Part shown: positions 45,240 to 61,600 of the stretch, piece by piece | Position numbering within the stretch: the stretch's first letter is position 1 | Layout of the letters: each line of letters starts with the position of its first letter | DNA from: Berghia stephanieae | Taxonomy: Eukaryota > Mollusca > Gastropoda > Nudibranchia > Aeolidiidae | Length of the DNA: 64,000 bases | NCBI GenBank assembly: GCA_034508935.3 | Contig: CM067446.1 | Coordinates: forward strand, 15,571,032 to 15,635,031 | Reading direction: 5' to 3' | Made by a program: the position numbers and the translations under genes | The notes under the pieces: generated by a model | What the model saw: only the letters and a program-made list of their open reading frames with translations | Database searches by the model: none | Told to the model about the DNA's origin: nothing

Positions 45240-46480
45240 ATTGTAGTACTGAGTGTTAGTGAGGTGATGTGGTGCTGGTGGTGGTTGTAGTTGTAGTAGT
45301 AATAGTGATGATGATGTGGTGGTGGTGATGATTGTAGTTGTAGTAGTAGTGGTAGTGATGATGATGTGGTGGTGGTTGTAGTAGTAGTGGTAATGGTAAT
45401 GATATGGTGGTGGTGGTGGTTGTAGTAGTAGTGGTCGTGATGATGATGTGGTGGTGGTGTTTGTAGTAGTAGTGGTAATGATGCGGCTATGTGGTCTAGT
45501 AGTATGACACTCGCTTCCGGATCGGAAGGTCCTGGGTTCGAGCCTCGCGCTCGGCGCATAGTTGAGTCCTTGGAAAAGGCTCTTTACTCACATTCTCTCA
45601 CCGTACTCAGGTGTAAAATGAGTACCTGGCCGTTAACAGAGCTGTCTTTGTCCGAAAAATTGTAATATCGCCTAACAGGCGTCATGTCCCGTCCCACATG
45701 TTAAATGTTGACCAGGGACCCCTTGTAAAGCGCTTTGAGCACATTTAGTAGATATTGCACTATATAAAGCTCAATTTAAAAAAAAAATATTTCAATGATG
45801 ATGATATGGTGGTGGTGGTTGCAGTAGTAGTAGTGGTAGTGATGATAATGTGGTGGTGGTTGTAGTTGTAGTAGTAGTGATAGTGATGATGATGTGGTGG
45901 TGGTTGTAGTAGTAGTGGTAGTGATGATGATGTGGTTGTGGTGGTTGTAGTAGTAGTTGTAATGGTGATGATATGGTGGTAGTGGTGGTTGCAGTAGTAG
46001 TGGTAGTGATGACGATGTGGTTGTGGTGGTTGTAGTAGTAGTGGTAATGGTAATGATATGGTGATAGCGGTGGTTGTAGTAGTAGTGGTAATGGTAATGA
46101 TATGGTGGTGGTTGTAGTAGTAGTGGTCGTGATGACGATGTGGTTGTGGTGGTTGTAGTAGTAGTGGTAGTGATGCTATTGTGGTGGTGGTTGTAGTAGT
46201 TGAGGTAGTGATGTGGTGGTGGTTGTAGTAGTAGTGGTGGTGGTGGTTGTGGTAGTAGTGGTAATGATGATGATATGGTGGTGGTGGTTGCAGTAGTAGT
46301 GGTAGTGATGACGATGTGGTTGTGGTGATTGTAGTAGTGGTAGTGATGATGATGTGCTGCTGGTGGTGTAGTAGTAGTGGTAGTGATAATGATGTGGGGC
46401 TGGTGGTTGTAGTAGTAGTGTTAGTGATGATATTGTGGTGGTGGTTGTAGAAGTAGATGATGTGGTGGTTGGAAAACACA
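45240..46480 (+). repeat. GTGGTGATGATG-type minisatellite, locus 3, split by a SINE
   Basis: Same unit vocabulary as the 31.3-kb array. Interrupted at 45482-45788 by SINE-A. Confidence 0.95.
45482..45788 (+). mobile_element. SINE-A, best-preserved copy
   Basis: tRNA-like head with A box TGGTCTAGTAGTATGACAC and B box GGTTCGAGCC, a body with GAGTCCTTGGAAAAGGCTC and AAATGAGTACCTGGCCGT, and a tail TTGTAAAGCGCTTTGAGCAC then GATATTGCACTATATAAAG and poly-A. The tail has the form of L2-clade LINE 3' ends, suggesting mobilisation by an L2-like partner. About 305 bp. Confidence 0.9.
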
Positions 46481-46985
46481 TTACAGGTTATTATAATACA
46501 TGATTACACACATTCTCTAACTTCATTTTTTGACAGCTTCGTTGTGCCATAAATATACGCAACAGTTCTGAAACATTTTATTGTGGATTTTGATATTGTT
46601 TGTTGTTTTTCTTGTGTCGTTATGTTGACATAGATACCGAATGAATGGTAATTACTACATTCTCAGCCAACAACAAAATGGCGCTGAATGCTTTCATTGG
46701 TGGACACTTTTTAGGCTTAGTACGTATTCTCATTCGTTTAATTCTATGGATTAATCACATTATTTCAGTCAGTTGCATTTGCAATGTCATCAGAGTAACT
46801 TTTGTCTCTACTATACTTTCTAATCATTTTTTTTCTTCTGTTCTTTGACGCAAACCCTTAGATTTCAGAGTCTTTCGTTCATTCTCAACTCACTGAGCCG
46901 ATAGATTCATTTTTTTTAGTTGTTAATCACAAAAATGTGTACTTTCGACAATCTGCACTTATCCTATAGTTTTTCTTTTAAAGCC
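46481..46985. other. inner right part of the long-TIR element
   Basis: Non-coding; partly inverted-homologous to 44530-44680. Confidence 0.5.
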
Positions 46986-47294
46986 AGTGTCAATGGCAAC
47001 AGGACACGTTTTGCCTCTGTCATTCGTAACCGACGTATGACGTATCCTAGTAACTAGTCTCAGTCTAAGCTTGTGAAATCCTGCCTCAGTAAATGACTAA
47101 AACTTGGCCAAAGGTGCCGTGATTCTAGTCCCGGACTTTCTTAGCTCACATGAAATCCTTTTTTTTCTTTCTTCAAGTCATTGACTAAAACCTGAGATAG
47201 TCAGAGACTAAGCGCTAGTCCGCGGTCATGAAAACGGCCTCTGGAGGCAAGATGGCGGGTTTTTTGGGCATATAGATAGTTCGAAGATTACGTC

Positions 47295-47460
47295 ACTCAG
47301 GCCTTTGTTATTGTTTTTGCCATCCGCGTTTGTGAGTTGTTCTCACTAAACTGTATTAACCAAAAGTTCATGGTTACACAGAGTTTTTGTGTTGGTCCGT
47401 TATACTTCCGGATGGCAATGTTGTGAACTCCTTGGCCAAGCGCATTCTATCTATACTCAG
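47295..47460 (+). repeat. R6 dispersed repeat, copy
   Basis: Near-identical to 38003-38200 except for a short gap after GTATTAACC. It lies just outside the long-TIR element. Confidence 0.85.
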
Positions 47461-47737
47461 GAGAGCTGAAAATAAACCAGCTAATAAAGCCATGAATTCT
47501 TTTTTTTTCACTCCATCTGGACACAAGAATAAAAGGGCAGACAACACACGGCGATTCACTCTGTCCAGAATACCTAAAACGCCTCCAAAATAGAATTATA
47601 ATCAAAGGAGGATCTAATTGAAATTACCATCCACATCAAAAGACCGTGAACTGTGGGAGAAATTGACACAGCTGATTAGAGACAGCCGAGGCGTCCCGAT
47701 CGGATGATTAGGAAGCGAAAGGCATTAAGTCAAAAGT

Positions 47738-47785
47738 TATTATTATTATTATTAGTAGCAGTATTATTATGAGGAAGGTGATGAA

Positions 47786-47846
<61 letters not shown>

Positions 47847-47880
47847 TATAATAATAATAATGGGGGGGGGGGGGGGGGGG
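47738..47880 (+). repeat. (ATT)n/(AAT)n and G run
   Basis: ATT units, then AAT units 47787-47860, then about 18 G. Confidence 0.95.
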
Positions 47881-48040
47881 CAAAGTGGTTGAGTGGTTAA
47901 GGAATTGCACTGTAACCCGGAGGTTCAGGGTTCGAGTCTCGTTTCAGGCAATTTAGTTGGGGGTTCTTGGGCGAGAATATTACCAAAAACTTGCTCACAT
48001 CGGGCAACATGGATGATTCCTGTTGACATCACACGTTTGT
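47881..48040 (+). mobile_element. SINE-C, tRNA-derived
   Basis: AAGTGGTTGAGTGGTTAAGG (A box) and GGTTCGAGTCTCG (B box) about 35 bp apart, followed by GGGTTCTTGGGCGAGAATAT and CACATCGGGCAACATGG. Single copy here. Confidence 0.75.
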
Positions 48041-49319
48041 TTGATGAATTAAACATCAATATTATTTCGTGGTAGGCCGAGGCAACTGCATTTTAAGATG
48101 AAGAGGTGGTGATGATGATGAAGATGACGGTGAGGATGAGATGTTAACAGGAAAGTTTGCAGAGTGGCGATGATTATATTTTTGTTAATTGCATAAAGCA
48201 CTCCTCGGAGACGCTTTGTCTGAGTTTCACTTTCTTTTCTTTCCCTTGGATATTCACTACGAAAGTTCAATGTGCGCATGCGTGATATTGGAATGCTAAA
48301 TTCGCCAAGGACAGCTACCGCCCTCTACAACATACGACAAGAAGCAAAAAACATTATTCTTAGATTATCTTCTCTTGAATTATAATGAGTAGTTTGAACT
48401 TCCGTTTATCAAAATGAAAGGAGCTTTGTATTTTTGCTTTGGATACAGGTATTTCAAAACAATTTTATGACTTCATCTTACCATAAGAATGTATAAATGA
48501 CATAGGAACGCAATCTAAAATAAAGCAAATACGATATGCAATACTCAAAACTGCAACGTACCTGCTTGACTTAGGTATTTTATGCATTTGAATATCATAG
48601 CGCTAGTTTCACTTTCGATTTCTGTTCCAATCTTATCAGACAAATTTTGTTGAAGAAAATTTGTTTGTTTTTTAAACATCCCTCTTTAATCGGATAATTT
48701 GTCGTTAACGTTTATTAAAATTAGGGAGGGATGTAAGCTCTTCGGGTTGATGATGAAATGAAGCACTATAGCAGCACCAAACGGTCGCAGATCGAGTTCG
48801 TTCTAGAAATGGCTGTGGACCGTGGACTCTAGGACTGACTCCAGACTGACTGGACTTGGGGGTAGACAAGGCTCAGACTCAGAATGAACTCAATCTCTTT
48901 GTTTTTGTTGTATAAATCTGGTTGCTGTTAAACACCCCTCTGAGGTGGAATAAATTTATTGTGGCTTGACTAACATTGCGGGAAGGTGTCGGCTCTTCGG
49001 GATGAAAGTGAAAGGAAGAAGAGAATAAAGTACAGTAACAAAAAAAACAGTTCAGCGACTTTCCAATTCCATTTCCATCCCCTCGCCCTCAACCTCATCT
49101 CTCCTCCTGATGTTGCTTCTACTTTAATGAAATACACTACAACGCACTCATACCAATCTCTATTTAAAGATTCTAAGTGTAGGTCAGCGTTTCAATTATT
49201 ATTCAATTTATTCCCTCTCAATTCTATTTTAACTCATACTCATTGTCTTACTCTTACATTAGGACTTAGGCTGAGGTCTTAGTCTTAGTGGTACTTGTTA
49301 CTTAGAACTTGACTGAAGT
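48041..49319. other. non-coding, with a duplicated CTCTTCGGG module
   Basis: A module with AAACATCCCTCTTTAAT...GTAAGCTCTTCGGGTTGATG (48670-48755) recurs diverged at 48925-49005. No gene is recognised. Confidence 0.5.
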
Positions 49320-49790
49320 TTTTAAAAAAATCAGATTGATGTTTGTTCTCAATAAAACCTATCATAAAGTACCTAAGCACTTTTCAACACGATTCTAATT
49401 ATAACAACGACTTATAGTTATAGCAAATTTTTGAAAATCGGATAATAATAATAATAATAAGTAGAAAATAAGTTATGTTAGTTTACAGACTGTTGTACTG
49501 TAAAATAAAATGCACTCCACTTTGCCATTGTTATTAACTAACTGATATTATTTCCTGAAACTGTTGCATTTCCTACATTGACCACCATTTGGATTTCAAA
49601 ACTGGCTTTAACTGGCCACTGGAATTTGAGTCAAGATTTTCCTGGGATGAGATTAGGGCATGATGGATCAACTTTGGTCTGAATTCAATTTTAATAAAAG
49701 TAAAGATGTTAAATTACTTGCCCGAAGAAGAATTTTGATTTGACATTTTCTGATTTTTTGATATTTGGGATTGACAACTGTGCATTGTGA
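49320..49790 (+). repeat. R5 dispersed repeat, copy 2
   Basis: CACTTTTCAACACGATTCTAA, TTATGTTAGTTTACAGACTG-like, CCATTTGGATTTCAAAACTG and AAAAGTAAAGATGTTAAAT follow the same order as at 35.7 kb; it includes a short AAT run. Confidence 0.85.
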
Positions 49791-50094
49791 CAAACGAGTC
49801 ACTCATCACGGCTAATCTCTTTAACTATTACAAATGTTGAGAACAAAAGAGTGAACGTTAATCCAATCTGAATAAGATGTTGACTTGCATCAAGGCTTGT
49901 TTTGCTTGTCAAAATCTATACAGGGATGCTATATGGTTTTTGTTTCAATCGAATTGCTATGTCTGTGGTGGACTAAGAACATGTTTACAATGTGTTTGAG
50001 TTTAGCATATTCATATATATGTGTAAAATGTTGCAATTGTGGACAGGAAACTCAACTCAACATTTTCGCTGATCCCGTGGTGTTGCGATTGTCC

Positions 50095-50640
50095 GGAGTG
50101 GACTGTACTTCTACAACTACAATCACTACAAACACCATCACATCATCATAACAACTTCCACCTCCACATCACCATTGCCACTAACACAACCGCCACTACC
50201 ACCAGAGCATCATTATCAACTACTACAGTCACTACAACTACCACTGCCTCCATATCATCACTACAGCCACCACCAACACAACATCATTGGTACCACTACA
50301 ATAACTACCACCAGAGCACCAAATCATCATCCCAACACCACCCCCACATCATCATCCATCAGCACTTATATCCATTATCAAGCTCTACCACTAATACAAC
50401 CATCACCGTCGCATCATAAACACAACCAATACCACCACTACATCATAATCATCACTACTACAACCACTACAAGAATGTCACCATCATCGCTACTACCACA
50501 ACCACCACCATATATCATCACCACTACTACCATTACTGCAATCACCACCCCACATCATCATCACTACATCTATCACAACCATCACCACCGCATCATCATC
50601 ACTTCTGCCACTACTGCAATTACAACCACCTGTATGTCGT
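50095..50640 (-). repeat. minisatellite, locus 4, opposite orientation
   Basis: CATCATCATCACTAC / ACCACCAC / ACTACAACCACC units, the complement of the arrays at 31.3 and 45.2 kb. It lies just upstream of the IRF gene. Confidence 0.9.
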
Positions 50641-50876
50641 CAACATAACGATTATTAATGATTTATTTGTAATTTACGAATAATTAACTAATTTTATTTA
50701 TATTGTTATGTATGTTATTAATAACATTATCACTTATTACTTTTATTAATCACCATAATTACAACCACCAACAACACATTAATCCTGACCACCACCACAA
50801 TACAATCTTCACTACATTAAACAGATAATGATGTAATGAGTCAAATTTTATAACTTTCTTTATTTTCTTGATCCAG

Positions 50877-50911
50877 ATTCACGGAATAAGAATCAGAAAC
50901 AATTTTCCAAC

Positions 50912-50932
<21 letters not shown>
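50877..50932 (+). CDS. IRF exon 1 (start codon)
   Basis: TTTTCTTGATCCAG acceptor, so a 5' non-coding exon exists upstream. Two adjacent ATG codons (50912, 50915) begin the protein. The donor is AACATG/gtatgt, phase 0. Confidence 0.7.
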
Positions 50933-56901
<5,969 letters not shown>

Positions 56902-58550
56902 TGTCTATTTTATTTAATTTTTTTTTCTACTTTTTGTGATTTTATTTTCATCTTAGCTGAATTGAAATGGTACATATAATTTAATTTGTATCAATTGGTA
57001 CAAGCATTTCCTTAAACGCACATCAAATTGATGTTCGATTACAAGAAAATAGTTGGCCCGAATAGAGTTTCTAGGGCAAATAATCATCATTATCTTGAGA
57101 TAGTCAAAAAAGTGGAAATAACAAGTTTTGGAAAACCTCTCTTCAGTTTATAATTTTTTTTTCAACTGACTATTTTTGTATTTTTTGATAAGTGATAAAT
57201 TACTGTACAGTATTAAGTTTATTCTAGGTTTAATGCACCCGTTTCGTTTTTTATTTATTTATTTATTTTTTTAGTTTCCTTTATTGTTGCTGAGTTCTGT
57301 TAGAACCTGACAAGAAGTCTGAAACAGAATCCTGGAGTTTTTGGTATTTTCTCAGTGGAAGGAAGTTTCAATTGATCGGTTATGTATAAGAAGAGTAACA
57401 AGTACATGAAAGTGGTGGAAAGACGAATGGCATTTTTGAGTTTTAACAAGCTCAATATATAATATTCTTGCTCAGTTATTTTATTCATCTAACAAAATTA
57501 AAGGATAGCATTTAAAACAACCATTTGGGCTGGAGCTGTGTAATTCATTAACATTTACAAAATCCAGACCTGCCAACTCTCCTGATTGTTTGGGGAAGTT
57601 CCTGATATTTGTTCTCATCCCTGATTTCCAAAACTTAAAGCTATTTTCCTGATTATTTTATTCCTAAAAACCATTGTCAAACAACAATAACAACATCACC
57701 ATCATCATTATCATATCTTCATTATAATCGCCACCTTCATCATCATCACCATCACATCTTCATCTCAATCCCAGGTTTGTCAAAATAAATTTCCCAAAGT
57801 TTATCTCTGAAATGTAAGCAAGCCTGAAAATGACTATTTCTTTGAAATAGTGACTGAATTTTAAAGAGCTCAACTGTTGTGAGCCCCAAGAAGAAAATGG
57901 AAATGAAATATTTATTTGGTTTTATTCCCGTGTAATGTATGTAGCCTTTTGGTAATCAATAAATGGCTTAGAACTCTGAATAGGTACTCCAAACCAGCCA
58001 CTATCGGGTAAAATTGTGATGAAAATCGGGAAAATTCATCACTTTCACACTGCTACTCTCAAATAATGTGTAAAATGTATGCATTACACTTGGTGTCATT
58101 GTAAAGATCATCCTTTTTTCTTTATGATAGGGAAAAAAGAAAATGGTTTTGTTCAATAAGTAATCTTAATAGATTTGAATAAAAATGTGTTGAAAACGGT
58201 TGGTCGGAATGCTCACGGTCAGTTTTTATGACCTCATCTTTTTCAACCGGATGTCTTGCGAGCGCCGTTTATGAGATCGGGAAATGAATGGTGTTATTTG
58301 AAGCAGAATTGAATTCTCTTTCGTTTGGTATATAATTTTATATTGTATAAAATCATATTCCTCTCTAAAAATCGATTTTTTTGAAGTTTTTGACGAAAAA
58401 AATGCCGAAATATGAGAACATTGAAACGAAACTTACATGAAATGAAAAAGTATTCAATTTTCTATTCATGGTAAAAATTCGAAACTATTTTATGGAACAG
58501 CGTCCGCAAGCTGGCTATTTAAAAAGAACGGCCATGCCCGGCGAAGTCAT
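56902..58550. other. IRF 3' flank and intergenic DNA
   Basis: No coding signal. AATAAA at 57958-57963 is a possible polyadenylation signal for the IRF gene. From about 58240 the sequence gains CpG sites, as near a promoter. Confidence 0.45.
57958..57963 (+). promoter_or_regulatory. candidate polyadenylation signal
   Basis: AATAAA about 1.06 kb after the IRF stop. Such hexamers are frequent in AT-rich DNA, so support is weak. Confidence 0.25.
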
Positions 58551-58634
58551 TCAAACGAAGGAGCCGAGTTGACGTTAGTCGACTCGCGACTAGTTGTAAA
58601 CAAGGTGTGATTGATTGATTGATTTCATTCAGGA

Positions 58635-61600
58635 ATGGATTCAAAGCTCATTATAGGTAAGTTATATGTTTGAAATCTACTTTCTGATCATTGAAAATAT
58701 TGCTTTTTTTATATTAGTTAGTTTTTTTTGGTCAAAATCGTAAACGCAGTGTCTTTTAAAATTCTTTCACTTGCGGTATTCCCTCGTATCCAGCAACTGG
58801 GAACTTTGTGGCACTTTGTATTTTTTTATGTTATATTTTCCCCTAAACAAATACCAGTAAGACTTTAATCAGTTATCTAATTTTATATGACACCAATCTA
58901 AATTTTATTTTAATGAATAATACAGCTGTATTTTGTCATCTTAATACACTAGACTTTTGTGGCGATGAAATCTTGATTTCAAAATGGCGGACACTCAATT
59001 CAGGTTTCGGACGAGTCCATTGCGGACAACTTATCGAGATTCACATTAGTTTTGTTTTAGTTCGAATGCGTTCTAAGGTTATTGGTCAAGACATTATCAT
59101 TAATTATTATTATTATAGAGGCGTATGTGACTTTACAGCAATAGTAAGCTTTTTTTTTAAAAAAATTATGTTATGAAACTTTGCTTTGGATGGGCTCAGA
59201 CCCCTGTCAATAATTTGGATGTGGACTGATCTGTTTATAAAGTTATATGACTATTGTGATCCTTCAATATAATTTCAGTAGATCAAATATTAATTGTGCG
59301 CTACCAGACTGCCTGGTACTTATTATTACTAGCTATTACCATGGCAAATGACTTTTTTTTTTCATATTCATGTTGTAATTATTGCCATTTCATCAGATTC
59401 AGATTATTGTTTGGTATTTTTTATTTATTGGGGATAATAATAACGTGTATCTATTTCAATGTTTGTGTAAGGAAGATTTTGATTTTAATGATAAAATTAG
59501 TAAATTTCATTTTGATATATTTCCTCAGATGATGATGTTTACCAAGGGTTAAAAAATACCTTTTTGGTATCTGGGAGAGGTAGACGACCAGATTTGCCAC
59601 CAATAAAAGTGAACCAGAAGTTACTTGTACAGCTTTATTTTTTGAAGCAGGAATCGGAGAACTGCTCATCAAAAAAATCTTGGAAGGAGGTGACTATATT
59701 TTTATTTCGTCATTTATATGTAATCACGTTTTTTTCAGAGAAGTTTCCCAAAGCTATCATGTGATCATCCATTGTCAAGAAGTGAGCAAAGTCAAGACAG
59801 TTGTTCTCTGACCGCTTTTTTTTTTTCTTTTTTTTTTTTGCTGGCTAAGATTAAGATGTTTTGTTACAGGAAGAAATCGGTGAGGATCATATGAAGGGGT
59901 TTTGGTGCATTTCAGTGCCTAGTGGGATTCACTGTACATATGAGTAAGCATTGCTAATGAGAAAGGTACAGAGTTAGGTAACAATTGACAATGTAAAATT
60001 GTGTTGTATTGCCATTGTCTCATCTTTTCAAATAATTTGATTTCAGATTGAAGACTGTCTTCTACGGATATCCCCAGACCTTGTATCACACAGATCACGG
60101 ATAAGGCATGCAGTGGAGCGTGCTTACCAGAGATTCTGCATGCAACGGCATGATCTGTCGTTCCTGGAATGTGGGGTTGACTTCGACTTTATTTCGGATA
60201 GGTTGTCGAGTTTTGGCATCACCCGTGCTTCATTGCCCTTTCCGCCTGCATCTTCACTGGATTTGAAACACATCGATAACGGATTAGTTATTGATATTGA
60301 ACTTTCCAGGAGGGATATGGGATTAAGTTCAAACACAACGGCTCAATGGGTTTGTCATTTATCTGGACTGAGCATCAATTCTAAACTTTTTTGTGTCCTA
60401 AAAAAAACATTCAAAGAGTATGAACGACTCAGGAGCTCATGTTCAAAGTAGCTAGAAAGCATGGGAAGAAAATGCGAAATGAGAGTAAGATGTTAAAAGA
60501 TAAAGTAGATAATGATATAAGATTGAAATTTGTTGAGAATCAACAGAAGAAGATTGATAAGCTGATAAAGGATATGGAGAATATTTCCAAGGTTGAACGA
60601 GATGTTGAATTACACGGTGGGCCCTGTCGAACAGATAAAGATGTAATTGATTTATTTGACAGGCTTAGAGTTGAAAATTATTCAATGACAAAGATAAAAG
60701 ATATATTGAAGAGTGAAATACGTTTTCATAAATGTATGTCGGGCGGAAGGAGTTTAAGATTTGGTGATGTTGATTTTATGTTGGATGCTTTAAAGTCTTT
60801 TTTAAAATCAAATTCTGTTTCTGGTGACATTGAGAACCCATCAAAGAAGCGAAGAGTTATATAGCCTGATTGAGTTTAATTTCTTTTTCAAGCATTAATG
60901 ATGTAATGTGCATTTTTTTTTTTTGGTGATTTCTCGGTTTCGGATTATTTTTCTCTCAATTTTCATAGCTTAGTCTGAAGCTGCTGAAGTTATCTAATTT
61001 ATTTTACTAAGGAGATCATACTATTTCTGAATTGTACGTTATTCATGCTCTACGTATGAAGTGTTTTATTTGTATATCCTGACATTTTGCATATTTGTGA
61101 GTTTTTTTATTAGGTGAAATTTTTGTGATTTCATTATTTCAGTCTTGCTTCATGCAGGGATGTAAATCTTTCAGAATTATTAGGATTTCCTATTTTTCAG
61201 ACATTTTCTAGCTTCCCCAAACAATTTAAATATTTCTTAATACCTCACTACCAACAACTCTTGTGATAAGAGATACTGCTGTACATATAGAGAATTTGTA
61301 GTGAATATCCATTTTCAATGTACTGAAACACTTAATTTACACTACTGTTGTGTCAGTTATGATTATACGTGTATTTAACCATTCAACTTATTTCCACGAC
61401 AGCTTCCGAATTTTAATTCGGAAGTACTAAAGATTGATAGCGTTCGAATTTCCGAATTTTCCTAATTTTAATTCGGAACTAGATTCACATCTGTTGTGTA
61501 AACAAGGAGGGTTATTTTTAGTTTACCGGAAGCAAAACATGGGCTGCAGAATCGAAAGTAGAAGATGGTGGATATATATCGAGTATTCATGACTGAGTTC

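Larger units (their letters stand above)
43920..47239. mobile_element. 3.3-kb long-TIR element, non-autonomous
   Basis: Ends GGCCGTTTTCATGAACGAGG and, on the complement, GGCCGTTTTCATGACCGCGG. Similarity continues inward: GACTAG blocks, GGATTTCATGT, AGTCATTTACT-like phrases. Deeper parts also match inverted, for example CCAACATCAAAATGGCGG-type text near 44625 against CCAACAACAAAATGGCGC near 46665. The interior is minisatellite plus an inserted SINE and no transposase. GGCC...TTTCATGA ends suggest PIF/Harbinger-like, a guess. No clear target duplication. Confidence 0.65.

Noticed and set aside
45482-45560. Possible tRNA gene
   Set aside because: It is the head of SINE-A, which is repeated with body and tail elsewhere in the window.
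45760-46479. 239-residue His/Thr/Leu-rich ORF on the minus strand
   Set aside because: It is a translation of the GTGGTGATGATG minisatellite, with no start context or splice support.
47881-47960. Possible tRNA gene
   Set aside because: A and B boxes are present but the acceptor stem does not pair, and a SINE body follows.
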